NCBI GenBank assembly: GCA_003135255.1 | Contig: PLAX01000078.1 | Coordinates: 17,273-28,580 of the forward strand | DNA length: 11,308 nucleotides | Direction: 5' to 3' | DNA from: Candidatus Dormiibacterota bacterium | Lineage (GTDB): Bacteria; Chloroflexota; Dormibacteria; Aeolococcales; Aeolococcaceae | Notes under the pieces: model-generated | Told to the model about the DNA's origin: nothing | The model's input: only the letters and a program-made list of their open reading frames with translations | Database searches by the model: none | Translations under genes and position numbers: made by a program | Part shown: positions 4,954 through 11,308 of the stretch, one piece after another | Numbering within the stretch: the stretch's first letter is position 1 | Layout: each line of letters starts with the position of its first letter

Positions 4954-6288
4954 TCAGAGGTAGCGGTCCAGCTCCCAGTCGGTGACGTGAGCCGAGAACT
5001 GCTGCCACTCCAGCCGCTTGGCCTCGGCGAGCCGCTCGACCAGCTCGGCCCCCAGCGCGTCGACGATGACGTCGTCGCTCACGAGCGCTGTGACCGCCTC
5101 GCCCAGTGAGCTGGGAAGGGAGCGGACGTAGCGGCTCTCCACCGCCTCGGGGTCGAACTCGTACGCCTGCTCCTCGAGCGGAGGAGAGAGCGGCAGCTCC
5201 CGCTCGATGCCGTCCAGGCCGGCGGCGAGCATGGCACTGAAGGCGAGATGGGGATTGCAAGCGGCATCGGGGCAGCGCAGCTCCACCCGAGCATCGGTGC
5301 CCTCGGCCGGGCTCACCCGGGGGACGCGGATCAGGGCGCTCCGGTTGTTGTGGGCCCAGGTCACCTGGGCGGGCGCCTCGTAGCCGGCGATCAGCCGCTT
5401 GTAGCTGTTGACGACGGGGGCAGTGACCGCGGCCAGCGCGGGCGCGTGCTCGAGCTGGCCGGCGATGAAGTGCCGCGCGATCGGCGAGAGGTGGTAGCGG
5501 TCGTCCGCATCGAAGAAGAGGTTGGCGCCGTCGCTCGCGCGGAGCAGCGCCTGGTGCGTGTGCAGACCGCTCCCGCTCACGCCGGTGAGAGGCTTGGGCA
5601 TGAAGCTCGCCCGCAGCCCGTGAGTCCCGGCCAAGGCCCGCGCCGCGACCCGGAGCAGGAGGACGGCGTCGGCGGCGGCGAGAGCACCCTGGGAGGCCAG
5701 GTCGATCTCGTGCTGACCGCCGGCCACCTCATGGTGGCTGCTGTCGACGTCGATGCCCAGCTCCAGCAGGGTCGCCACCAGCTGGTCCCGCGCGCGGGTG
5801 CCCGCGTCGAGCGTGTCATCGAAGTAGCTCGCGGTGTCGCTGGAGCGAGGCCGGCCACCCTCGGCCAGATCAAAGAGGAAGAATTCAACCTCACAGCCGA
5901 CGTGGTAGGCAAAGCCGAGGTCGGCGGCGCGCTGGAGCTGCCCCGCCAGCACGGCGCGCGTGTCACCGGAGAAGATCTCACCCTCCGGGGTCCGGAGGTG
6001 GCAGAAGACGCGCATCACCGGGCCGCCGTCCGCCGCCTCCCAGGTCACCGCGGTCAGGGTCGCGGGATCGGGCACCAGGTACATGTCGCTCTCGAGCACC
6101 CGGGCGAAACCCTCGATGGCCGAACCGTCGAACCACGCTCCCCGCTCGCAGACCTCGGCGAACCGGGAGGCGGGGACGTTGACACAGTTGACCGTGCCGA
6201 AGAGGTCGACGAACTGGAGCTGCAGGCGCCGAGCTCCCATCTGCTCGAGGCGGTGGACGGCGGCGGCGACGTCGTCAGGCTCGTTCAT
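4954..6288 (-). CDS. Divergent glutamine-synthetase-like ligase, kinase-linked copy
   Basis: A 444-residue member of the GS type I family, the length of the Bacillus-type enzymes that lack the adenylylation loop. Using Salmonella GS as guide, the metal ligands are present: E133 and E135 (EVEFF), E187 (HHE), E194 (GQHE), H243 and E336. So are R298, E304, R316 and R338 for glutamate and phosphate. Two sites differ. The ammonium-site Ser53 is Ala57 (DGSAIEGF), and the Asn of NGSGMH is Ser238 (VSGSGLH). This fits either a weak glutamine synthetase or a gamma-glutamyl ligase acting on a polyamine, ethanolamine or other amine. The ATG at 6288 has GGAG six bases upstream and overlaps the kinase stop by ATGA, so it is probably translated together with the kinase. 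The permease follows 225 bp downstream. Confidence 0.9.
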   Translation of the reverse strand: MNEPDDVAAAVHRLEQMGARRLQLQFVDLFGTVNCVNVPASRFAEVCERGAWFDGSAIEGFARVLESDMYLVPDPATLTAVTWEAADGGPVMRVFCHLRTPEGEIFSGDTRAVLAGQLQRAADLGFAYHVGCEVEFFLFDLAEGGRPRSSDTASYFDDTLDAGTRARDQLVATLLELGIDVDSSHHEVAGGQHEIDLASQGALAAADAVLLLRVAARALAGTHGLRASFMPKPLTGVSGSGLHTHQALLRASDGANLFFDADDRYHLSPIARHFIAGQLEHAPALAAVTAPVVNSYKRLIAGYEAPAQVTWAHNNRSALIRVPRVSPAEGTDARVELRCPDAACNPHLAFSAMLAAGLDGIERELPLSPPLEEQAYEFDPEAVESRYVRSLPSSLGEAVTALVSDDVIVDALGAELVERLAEAKRLEWQQFSAHVTDWELDRYL

Positions 6289-7280
6289 CGGCGCTCCAGA
6301 AGGATGGTGATGACCACGGCGAGGACGATGAACAGCGTGAAGCCGACACCGATCAGACCGCCGAGGAGCAGTATCCGCCGATCGGTCATCGTCGAACCGG
6401 CGCGCTCCGGGCCGAGCACGAACTGGGCCAGGTCGATGTCGTCGAGATGCTCGAGGTCGTGGAGCATCTCCTCCGCCGACTGGTAGCGCTCCTCCGGATC
6501 CTTCCGGATCGCCTTGTGGATCACCGCGCCGAGCGGTGGCGAGACAGCTCGGTTGCGTTGGTGGAGGGGCGTCGGCGGATCGTGGACGGTCTGGCTCATG
6601 ACGGCCAGCGCGTTGTCCCCCACGAAGGGCACCTGGCCGGCCAGGAACTCGTAGAGCATGATGCCAAGCGCGTAGACATCGGTCCGCTGGTCCCCTCGCT
6701 TGCCCTCGATCTGCTCGGGCGCCATGTAGTCGGGAGTGCCCAGGCGGTCGTTGAGGTATCGCCAGGTGACGCGCCGCGCGCCCGCCATCAGGGCGATGCC
6801 GAAGTCGAAGAGCTTGAGCTGCCCCTCGGCGGTGACCAGGACGTTCTCCGGCTTGAGGTCGCGGTGGGCGATGCCGTGAGCGTGGGCGTGAGCCAGCGCG
6901 CCGGCGAGCTGCCTGCCATATCCGACCGCCTCATCGACGCCGAGTGGCAGCCGGCCGCGGAGGTTCTGGCGGAGGGTCTCGCCCTCGACGTACTCCAGCA
7001 CCAGGTACGGACGGCTGCGATCGTCGCCCACGTCAAGGGAGCGCTGCACGTTGGGATGGTCCAGGCGGCGTGCGATGGCCGTCTCCCGGCGAAAGCGCTC
7101 GAAGGTCTGCGGGTCCCCGATGATGGCGAGCGACGGCACCTTGAGCACCACCCGCACCTGGGAACGCTCGTCGATCGCCTCGTAGGCCTCGCTGAAACCG
7201 CCCTCGCCCAACCTCCGCACGATGCGGTAGTGGTCGACAAGGGAGCCTGCGCTCAGCTGGCCCTCGGATGCCACCGTCAT
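6285..7280 (-). CDS. Membrane-anchored Ser/Thr protein kinase (PknB-like catalytic domain)
   Basis: A 331-residue Hanks-type kinase. Domain order: Gly-rich loop GEGGFSEAYEA (25-35), ATP-anchoring Lys47, helix-C Glu66, catalytic loop HRDLKPEN (139-146), DFG (159-161), and activation segment ending GTPDYMAPEQ (181-190), with Thr172 and Thr182 as possible autophosphorylation sites. All catalytic residues are present. A single hydrophobic helix at about 303-327 is followed only by LERR, so the protein is tail-anchored with no PASTA or other external sensor. I chose the ATG at 7280, which forms ATGA with the phosphatase stop. GTG at 7286, or GTG at 7274 with GGAG six bases upstream, are possible. 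Overlaps on both sides tie it to the phosphatase and the GS-like ligase, suggesting it acts in nitrogen control. Its substrates are not shown by the sequence. Confidence 0.93.
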   Translation of the reverse strand: MTVASEGQLSAGSLVDHYRIVRRLGEGGFSEAYEAIDERSQVRVVLKVPSLAIIGDPQTFERFRRETAIARRLDHPNVQRSLDVGDDRSRPYLVLEYVEGETLRQNLRGRLPLGVDEAVGYGRQLAGALAHAHAHGIAHRDLKPENVLVTAEGQLKLFDFGIALMAGARRVTWRYLNDRLGTPDYMAPEQIEGKRGDQRTDVYALGIMLYEFLAGQVPFVGDNALAVMSQTVHDPPTPLHQRNRAVSPPLGAVIHKAIRKDPEERYQSAEEMLHDLEHLDDIDLAQFVLGPERAGSTMTDRRILLLGGLIGVGFTLFIVLAVVITILLERR

Positions 7281-8110
7281 CTCCACGGCAGCCAGCGCCG
7301 CCCACGGTCCGGGGCCGGCGCCTCGACGGGCCCCGCGACCCGGACCACAACCACACTGACATTATCGGGAGCCCCCCGAGCGATCGCAACCTGGATCAGG
7401 GAGGCGGCGACCGCGCCGGGGTCGAGGTCGGCGGCCACCTCGTTGACGATCTCCTCGCGGGTCAGCTCGCTCCACAGGCCGTCACTGCAGAGCACAAACA
7501 CGTCGCCCTGCTGAATCGGGCGGCGGCTGATGTCGACGTTCACGAAGAGCTCGGCGCCCAGGCTGCGGGTCAGCTGGTTGCGAGCCGGATGATGAACGGC
7601 CTGCTCCGCGGTGATGATGCGCAACCGGAGCATCTCCACGGCCTGGGTGTGGTCAGACGTGCACTGGACGATGACGCTGTCGCGGATGAGGTAGACCCGG
7701 CAGTCCCCGACATGGCCGATCAGCGCCTCGTGGGCGGTGAGCACCAGGGCGGTGGCGGTGGATTGGAGGTTGAACGCCTCGGGATGGCCCTGCGAGTGAT
7801 TCCAGATCGCCAGGTTGGCGGCGTTGAACGCCTGGCGAAGCCAGCGCTCGGGTCGATCGGGGCTGGGTTGGCCCTCGGCCAGAGTTTCGACGACCATGCG
7901 GCTGGCGACCTCCCCGGCCCGATGACCACCGAGACCGTCGGCGACCGCGAAGACGTGGAAGCCGCATTCCGGATCACTGCGGACGAGCACCGCATCCTCG
8001 TTGTTCTGACGGCAGGGCCCGGTGTCCGTCCGCGCCGCAGCGCGCACGGAAGGCATGGAGGCGAAGGTCCCCGCCGGTCTCGCCGTTTCCGTGCCAGGAG
8101 CGAGCCGCAT
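7277..8110 (-). CDS. PP2C-family Ser/Thr protein phosphatase
   Basis: A 277-residue soluble metal-dependent phosphatase. The full PPM motif set is present: NNED (36-39), ADGLGGH (57-63) with metal-binding Asp58 and Gly59, STAT (117-120), GHVGDCRVY (132-140), SDGL (209-212) with Asp210, and GAPDN (246-250) with Asp249. It is the usual partner that reverses Hanks-type kinases, and it overlaps the kinase gene by ATGA. The frame stays open far upstream into the regulator gene, but the homology begins near residue 20. The ATG at 8110 is taken because a -10-like TAGGGT ends seven bases upstream, a leaderless layout; the same stretch supplies AGGG eight bases from the ATG. An ATG at 8056 would also keep the domain. 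It is related to cyanobacterial PphA, which dephosphorylates P-II. Confidence 0.93.
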   Translation of the reverse strand: MRLAPGTETARPAGTFASMPSVRAAARTDTGPCRQNNEDAVLVRSDPECGFHVFAVADGLGGHRAGEVASRMVVETLAEGQPSPDRPERWLRQAFNAANLAIWNHSQGHPEAFNLQSTATALVLTAHEALIGHVGDCRVYLIRDSVIVQCTSDHTQAVEMLRLRIITAEQAVHHPARNQLTRSLGAELFVNVDISRRPIQQGDVFVLCSDGLWSELTREEIVNEVAADLDPGAVAASLIQVAIARGAPDNVSVVVVRVAGPVEAPAPDRGRRWLPWR

Positions 8111-8117
8111 CCCGCCA

Positions 8118-8123
8118 ACCCTA
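8118..8123 (-). promoter_or_regulatory. -10 hexamer of a possible leaderless promoter for phosphatase-kinase-GS
   Basis: TAGGGT on the minus strand ends seven bases before the ATG at 8110, the classic spacing for leaderless transcripts. The -35 is weak. It would make the phosphatase, kinase and GS-like gene a separate transcript from the regulator upstream. Confidence 0.35.
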
Positions 8124-8127
8124 AGGA

Positions 8128-8148
8128 CTGGCGGTCCGGGCCGGCCAG
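8128..8148 (-). terminator. Hairpin between the PucR regulator and the phosphatase gene
   Basis: CTGGC/GCCAG plus GG/CC, with one bulged G, form a seven-pair stem around a 6-base loop. A smaller GGGCG/CGCCC hairpin lies at 8183-8195. They occupy the 119-bp gap after the regulator stop and could attenuate read-through. There is no U-tract. Confidence 0.25.
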
Positions 8149-8229
8149 GGTCTTCGCGTCCTACTGGAGGAGGTCCGGGGATGGGCGCGACGCCCAACAC
8201 CCGCAGGGCGGCGGGCTTGCCCGCGCCGG

Positions 8230-9852
8230 TCATGCCGAAGCCTGGAGGACGTCGCGAATGCGCAGGCAGAGCTGGAGATTGAGCCGGGTATCGGGATCGC
8301 TGAGGCGGAGATGTCCCACGTCCTCGATGCGCCGAAGCCGGTAGAGGACGGTGTTGCGATGCAGCTTGAGCCGCTGAGCGGTCTCGGTGGGAGAGCCATG
8401 GCACCGGAAGAAGGCGTCGAGGGTGCGCAGCAGGTCCCCTCCCCCCTTCTCGTCGTAGTCCATGAGGGTGCCGATGCTGTCCCGATAGAACTCGTGCACC
8501 TCGGGGTGCTGGGCCATCGAGTAGAGGAGGCGGTGGAGACCGAGGTCGGCGAAGGACACCACACTCGCCGTGCCGTCGAGCTTGAGCCCCATGCCCAGTG
8601 CCTGTTCGGCCTCCCGGTGGGAGGTGCGGATGCCGCCGAGCCCGTGCTTGGGCCGGCCGATGCCGACCGCGACCGGGACTCCCCCGACCGCCGAGCGGCA
8701 ATCGGCGGCGAGCTCCGCGGCCGCTCGCCGGAGGTCACCGAGGCCGGCGCCGGCGATCACGACCACCGCGCCCTGGTGAGCGGCGGCGAGCACCGCCAGC
8801 TCGCGCCGCTGCGCCCAGCGCTGGACCGAGCGGACGCCGCTGTCCGGCCAACCCTGGGGGGCGGGACCGGCGGGGCGCCCGGAGGGCCGCACCACCATGA
8901 CAACGGAGTCGTCACCCAGCGAGGCGCCGACCCGGCGCGCCCGCTCGAGCATCGACGCCTCGGAGCCGTAGGCGCCGGTGAGGAGCGCGGTGGCGAACTC
9001 CCCCTCCAGGTCGTCTCGAGCGGCCAGAACCGCCCGCTCCCGGTCCAGCTCGATGGCGCAGGCCGAGGCCGCCCGAGCGCAGCCGAGCCGAGCGAGCTGG
9101 TCCAGGCCCCCCTCCGCTCCCAGGACGGAGATGAAGCCACCGATGCCATCGCGGAGCGGGATGGGAGCCACCACCCGGGCAAACCCCGGAGCGCCCACCG
9201 AGAACTCGCGGACGGGAGGGTTGGCCGCGAGGACCACCGAGGAGTCCGCGAAGCGGCGCACCGCCGGCATCTCCTCAGCCCACGGACCGGCCGGCACGGC
9301 CGCGGGAATGGCTCCAGCTTCGTGGCGGAGCTCGCCCGACTCGTCCTGCCATGCGGCGGCGAGCTCCAGCAGCTCGGAGAGACGGTCGACGATCCCTGCC
9401 GGGCCGGCGCCGTTGAGCGCCAGCTCCATCAGCTCGGTCTGCAGGTGCTGGGCACGGTCGTGGAGTGCGGTCCGCTGGTCCAGGATGAACCGCGTCGTGG
9501 CCTGCTGTACGTCGGCGAGGTGGGCCTGTTCGGGCAGCAGCAGCAGGGGAAGCATCAGGCGGTCGGCCAGCTCGATGGAGGCGGCGGCCACGTCGCCGAC
9601 GACAGCCGCGGCCACCCCGCCCTTGCCGGCGAAGCTCTCCAGGACCCGGGTGAGATCGAGGCGCTCGTCGAGCAGCTTGATCGAGCGCACCGCGATGAAG
9701 GCTATCTCCCCTCCCTTGATCGCCTCGAAGGCGGGCGGCCGGGTGCGCAGCGAGGTGGCCCAGTCGACCTGACGCTCCAGGCCCCCCCGGCCTCCGAGCA
9801 GGTCGGTGCCGGCGGGCAGGGCACCGCGCCAGAGGTCCATCACCGTGATCAC
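8230..9852 (-). CDS. PucR-family transcriptional regulator
   Basis: A 540-residue DNA-binding regulator. The N-terminal PucR domain covers about 1-125 (MITVMDLWRG, then VDWATSLRTRPPAF and GGEIAFIAVRS). A middle region (about 150-275) has GAF-like character. A CdaR/GGDEF-like segment lies at about 300-430. The C-terminal PucR helix-turn-helix is at about 475-535 (AFFRCHGSPTETAQRL, LHRNTVLYRLRRIED). The family usually activates genes for purine, amino acid, GABA or polyamine use, with the inducer sensed by the upstream domains. I chose the GTG at 9852 because GGAG lies six bases upstream and MITV-DL is the family start; the frame is open into the neighbouring GS-like gene. It follows that gene by 40 bp and is probably in one operon with it, making the GS-like and permease genes plausible targets. 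Ligand and targets are not visible. Confidence 0.92.
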   Translation of the reverse strand: MITVMDLWRGALPAGTDLLGGRGGLERQVDWATSLRTRPPAFEAIKGGEIAFIAVRSIKLLDERLDLTRVLESFAGKGGVAAAVVGDVAAASIELADRLMLPLLLLPEQAHLADVQQATTRFILDQRTALHDRAQHLQTELMELALNGAGPAGIVDRLSELLELAAAWQDESGELRHEAGAIPAAVPAGPWAEEMPAVRRFADSSVVLAANPPVREFSVGAPGFARVVAPIPLRDGIGGFISVLGAEGGLDQLARLGCARAASACAIELDRERAVLAARDDLEGEFATALLTGAYGSEASMLERARRVGASLGDDSVVMVVRPSGRPAGPAPQGWPDSGVRSVQRWAQRRELAVLAAAHQGAVVVIAGAGLGDLRRAAAELAADCRSAVGGVPVAVGIGRPKHGLGGIRTSHREAEQALGMGLKLDGTASVVSFADLGLHRLLYSMAQHPEVHEFYRDSIGTLMDYDEKGGGDLLRTLDAFFRCHGSPTETAQRLKLHRNTVLYRLRRIEDVGHLRLSDPDTRLNLQLCLRIRDVLQASA

Positions 9853-9858
9853 CGGGAT

Positions 9859-9862
9859 CTCC
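9859..9862 (-). promoter_or_regulatory. Ribosome binding site that sets the PucR GTG start
   Basis: GGAG on the minus strand, six bases before the GTG at 9852. It decides between this start and the ATG at 9840. Confidence 0.55.
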
Positions 9863-9892
9863 GAACCGGGGGGTCGCCATCCCGACCGTTCA

Positions 9893-11233
9893 TCAGGCCC
9901 GCTCCAGGTACTGCTCCTGCTCCCACGGAGTGACCTGGGTGCGGTATTCCTTCCACTCCAGGGCCTTGACCTCGAGGAAGCGCTCCGACAGCGTGTCTCC
10001 CAAAGCGTCGAGCACCACCTCGTCCGCCTCGAGGGCGGTGATGGCGTCCTTGAGGTTGTCGGGCAGCAGCCCGACGTTGCGGCGCTCCAGCTCGACATCG
10101 TCAAAGCCGTAGAGGGACTCCTCGACCGGAGGCGGTAGAGGGAGGCGCCGCTCGATGCCGTCGAGCCCGCAGCGGAGCATCACGGCGAATGCCAGGTAGG
10201 GGTTGCAGGATGGATCGGGAGAGCGCAGCTCCACCCGGGTGACCTCGGGACGGCCGACATGGGGTACCCGGACCAGGGCGCCACGGTTGGTGCGGGCCCA
10301 GGAGACGAAGACCGGGGCCTCGAACCCGCGCACCAGGCGCTTGTAGGAGTTGATGAGCGGCGCCAGCACCAGGCACATCCCGGCGGCGTGGTGGAGCTGG
10401 CCGGCGATGAAGTGCTTGGCGACGTCGCTCAGCCCGTAGTCGTCGTCGCCTGCGAAGGCGTTGCCGCCGTCGCCGGCCCGGGCCAGCGACTGGTGGACGT
10501 GCATGCCGCTGCCGGGCTGTCCCTGGAAGGGCTTGGGCATGAAGGTGGCGGTGAGACCGTGCTGCTGGGCGATGGCCCGAAGCGTGTAGCGGAAGGTGAC
10601 CACGTCGTCCGCGGCCTTGAGCGCCTCCTGAGCGCCCACGTCGATCTCGTGCTGCCCGCACCCCACCTCGTGATGGAGGGTGTTGATCTCGAGCCCCATG
10701 GCCCGGAGCTGCTCGGCCATGGTCTGGCGAACCGCCACGGTCGGGTCGGTGGCGAAGTCGAAGTAGCTGCCCCGCTCATGGCGGGGCTGCACCGGCCGGC
10801 CCAGCTCGTCGTGCTCGAGCAGGTAGAACTCGATCTCCGGCCCCACCCGGTATTCGTAGCCGAGCCCCGCCGCGCGCTCGGTCGCCCGCCGCAGCGCTCG
10901 CCGCGAATCGCCCGGGTAGGCCTCGCCCTCCGGGGTCGTGAGCCAGCAGATCATCCGCCCGGTCGGCGCCTCAGCCCACGGCAGGACGGCGAACGTGGCC
11001 GGATCGGGCACCAGGTACATGTCCGACTCGGCGGTGCGGGCGACCGACTCCACCGATGATCCGTCGAACCACACCCCGTGCTCCAGCGCCGAGGCCAGCT
11101 GGTCGGCGGGAATGGTCACCGTCTTCACCGACCCGGTGACGTCGGTGAACTGGAGATCGAGGTGGCGGATGCCGGCCGCCTGGGCTGCGGCGACTGCGTC
11201 GGGGATCTCGGGGCGGTGGCGGGGGGAGGCCAT
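9893..11233 (-). CDS. Divergent glutamine-synthetase-like ligase, PucR-linked copy
   Basis: A 446-residue GS type I homologue without the adenylylation loop. Kept residues, by alignment to Salmonella GS: D57 and S60 (DGSS), E133/E135 (EIEFY), Tyr157 (SYF), E189, E196, H245, R299, E305, R317, E335 and R337. Departures: the Asn of NGSGMH is Pro240 (QPGSGMH), IEGF after DGSS is replaced by VESV, and the VPGYE loop reads VRGFE. ATP, metal and gamma-glutamyl phosphate chemistry should therefore be intact, while the acceptor or glutamate pocket is altered; a gamma-glutamyl-amine ligase is a reasonable alternative to a true glutamine synthetase. The ATG at 11233 has GAGG five bases upstream; the GTG at 11239 would leave no room for it. 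It precedes the PucR gene by 40 bp. It is distinct in sequence from the other GS-like protein, so not a recent duplicate. Confidence 0.9.
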   Translation of the reverse strand: MASPRHRPEIPDAVAAAQAAGIRHLDLQFTDVTGSVKTVTIPADQLASALEHGVWFDGSSVESVARTAESDMYLVPDPATFAVLPWAEAPTGRMICWLTTPEGEAYPGDSRRALRRATERAAGLGYEYRVGPEIEFYLLEHDELGRPVQPRHERGSYFDFATDPTVAVRQTMAEQLRAMGLEINTLHHEVGCGQHEIDVGAQEALKAADDVVTFRYTLRAIAQQHGLTATFMPKPFQGQPGSGMHVHQSLARAGDGGNAFAGDDDYGLSDVAKHFIAGQLHHAAGMCLVLAPLINSYKRLVRGFEAPVFVSWARTNRGALVRVPHVGRPEVTRVELRSPDPSCNPYLAFAVMLRCGLDGIERRLPLPPPVEESLYGFDDVELERRNVGLLPDNLKDAITALEADEVVLDALGDTLSERFLEVKALEWKEYRTQVTPWEQEQYLERA

Positions 11234-11308
11234 GAGCACCTCGGATGGCGGAGACTCCTGACGAGAGCCTCCCGGTTAGTACGCTGCGCCTAAGGATATC
11301 GGACACAA
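11234..11308 (-). other. Upstream region of the PucR-linked GS-like gene, cut by the window edge
   Basis: These 75 bases contain TATCCT and TACTAA as possible -10 hexamers, AGGAG farther out, and GAGG five bases before the start. No well-spaced -35/-10 pair and no copy of the motif found before amtB and the permease gene was seen. The promoter may lie beyond the edge. Confidence 0.3.

Noticed and set aside
3142..5109. A 655-codon plus-strand open frame opposite the permease gene
   Set aside because: It has the same biased composition and no recognisable motif, and it runs through an intergenic region and into the 3' end of the GS-like gene. It is a shadow of the minus-strand genes.
8111..8701. 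N-terminal extension of the phosphatase into the PucR gene
   Set aside because: The frame is open, but the extra residues are Arg/Pro/Gly-rich shadow of the PucR coding sequence, and the PP2C domain starts after 8110.
8311..9933. A 540-codon plus-strand open frame opposite the PucR gene
   Set aside because: It has low-complexity acidic and Gly-rich composition opposite a well-formed regulator with a clear helix-turn-helix.
9853..10104. N-terminal extension of the PucR regulator into the GS-like gene
   Set aside because: The added residues do not resemble PucR proteins. A GTG with a good ribosome binding site gives the family's usual start.

Overview
The window is about 11.3 kb of GC-rich DNA (roughly two thirds G+C by eye). 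All ten protein genes lie on the minus strand, and almost all of them concern nitrogen assimilation or its control. Codon use, GTG/TTG starts, leaderless-looking promoters, a PucR-type regulator and a PknB-like kinase/phosphatase pair suggest an actinobacterium or a related high-GC lineage such as Dormibacterota or Chloroflexota. This placement is inference. I see no tRNA, rRNA, insertion sequence, phage gene or CRISPR array.

Read in the direction of transcription (right to left), the first block (11233 to 4954) holds a divergent glutamine-synthetase-like ligase, a PucR-family regulator 40 bp later, a PP2C phosphatase after a 119-bp gap, a membrane-anchored Ser/Thr kinase, and a second divergent glutamine-synthetase-like ligase. 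Phosphatase, kinase and second ligase are joined by two 4-bp ATGA stop/start overlaps. After 225 bp comes an APC-family amino acid or polyamine permease. After another 213 bp comes amtB-glnB, an ammonium channel and its P-II regulator, again joined by ATGA. A seven-iron ferredoxin follows, and finally the 5' part of an ordinary glnA, which runs off the left edge.

Taken together, the window provides ammonium uptake (AmtB), its P-II gate, ammonium assimilation (GlnA), a low-potential electron carrier that could serve glutamate synthase or another reductase, and a second limb (permease, two GS-like ligases, PucR) that looks suited to taking up and gamma-glutamylating an amine or amino acid.

The most interesting features are these. 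(1) The P-II protein lacks the T-loop Tyr51 used for nucleotidylylation and has Thr at position 49, where cyanobacterial P-II carries its phosphorylated Ser; a Ser/Thr kinase and a PP2C phosphatase are encoded nearby. (2) The two GS-like enzymes keep the metal and most glutamate-binding residues but have lost the Asn of the NGSG motif. (3) A matching motif lies exactly 48 bp upstream of a TAG-type -10 hexamer in front of both transporter genes, suggesting co-regulation. No gene-free stretch exceeds 300 bp.
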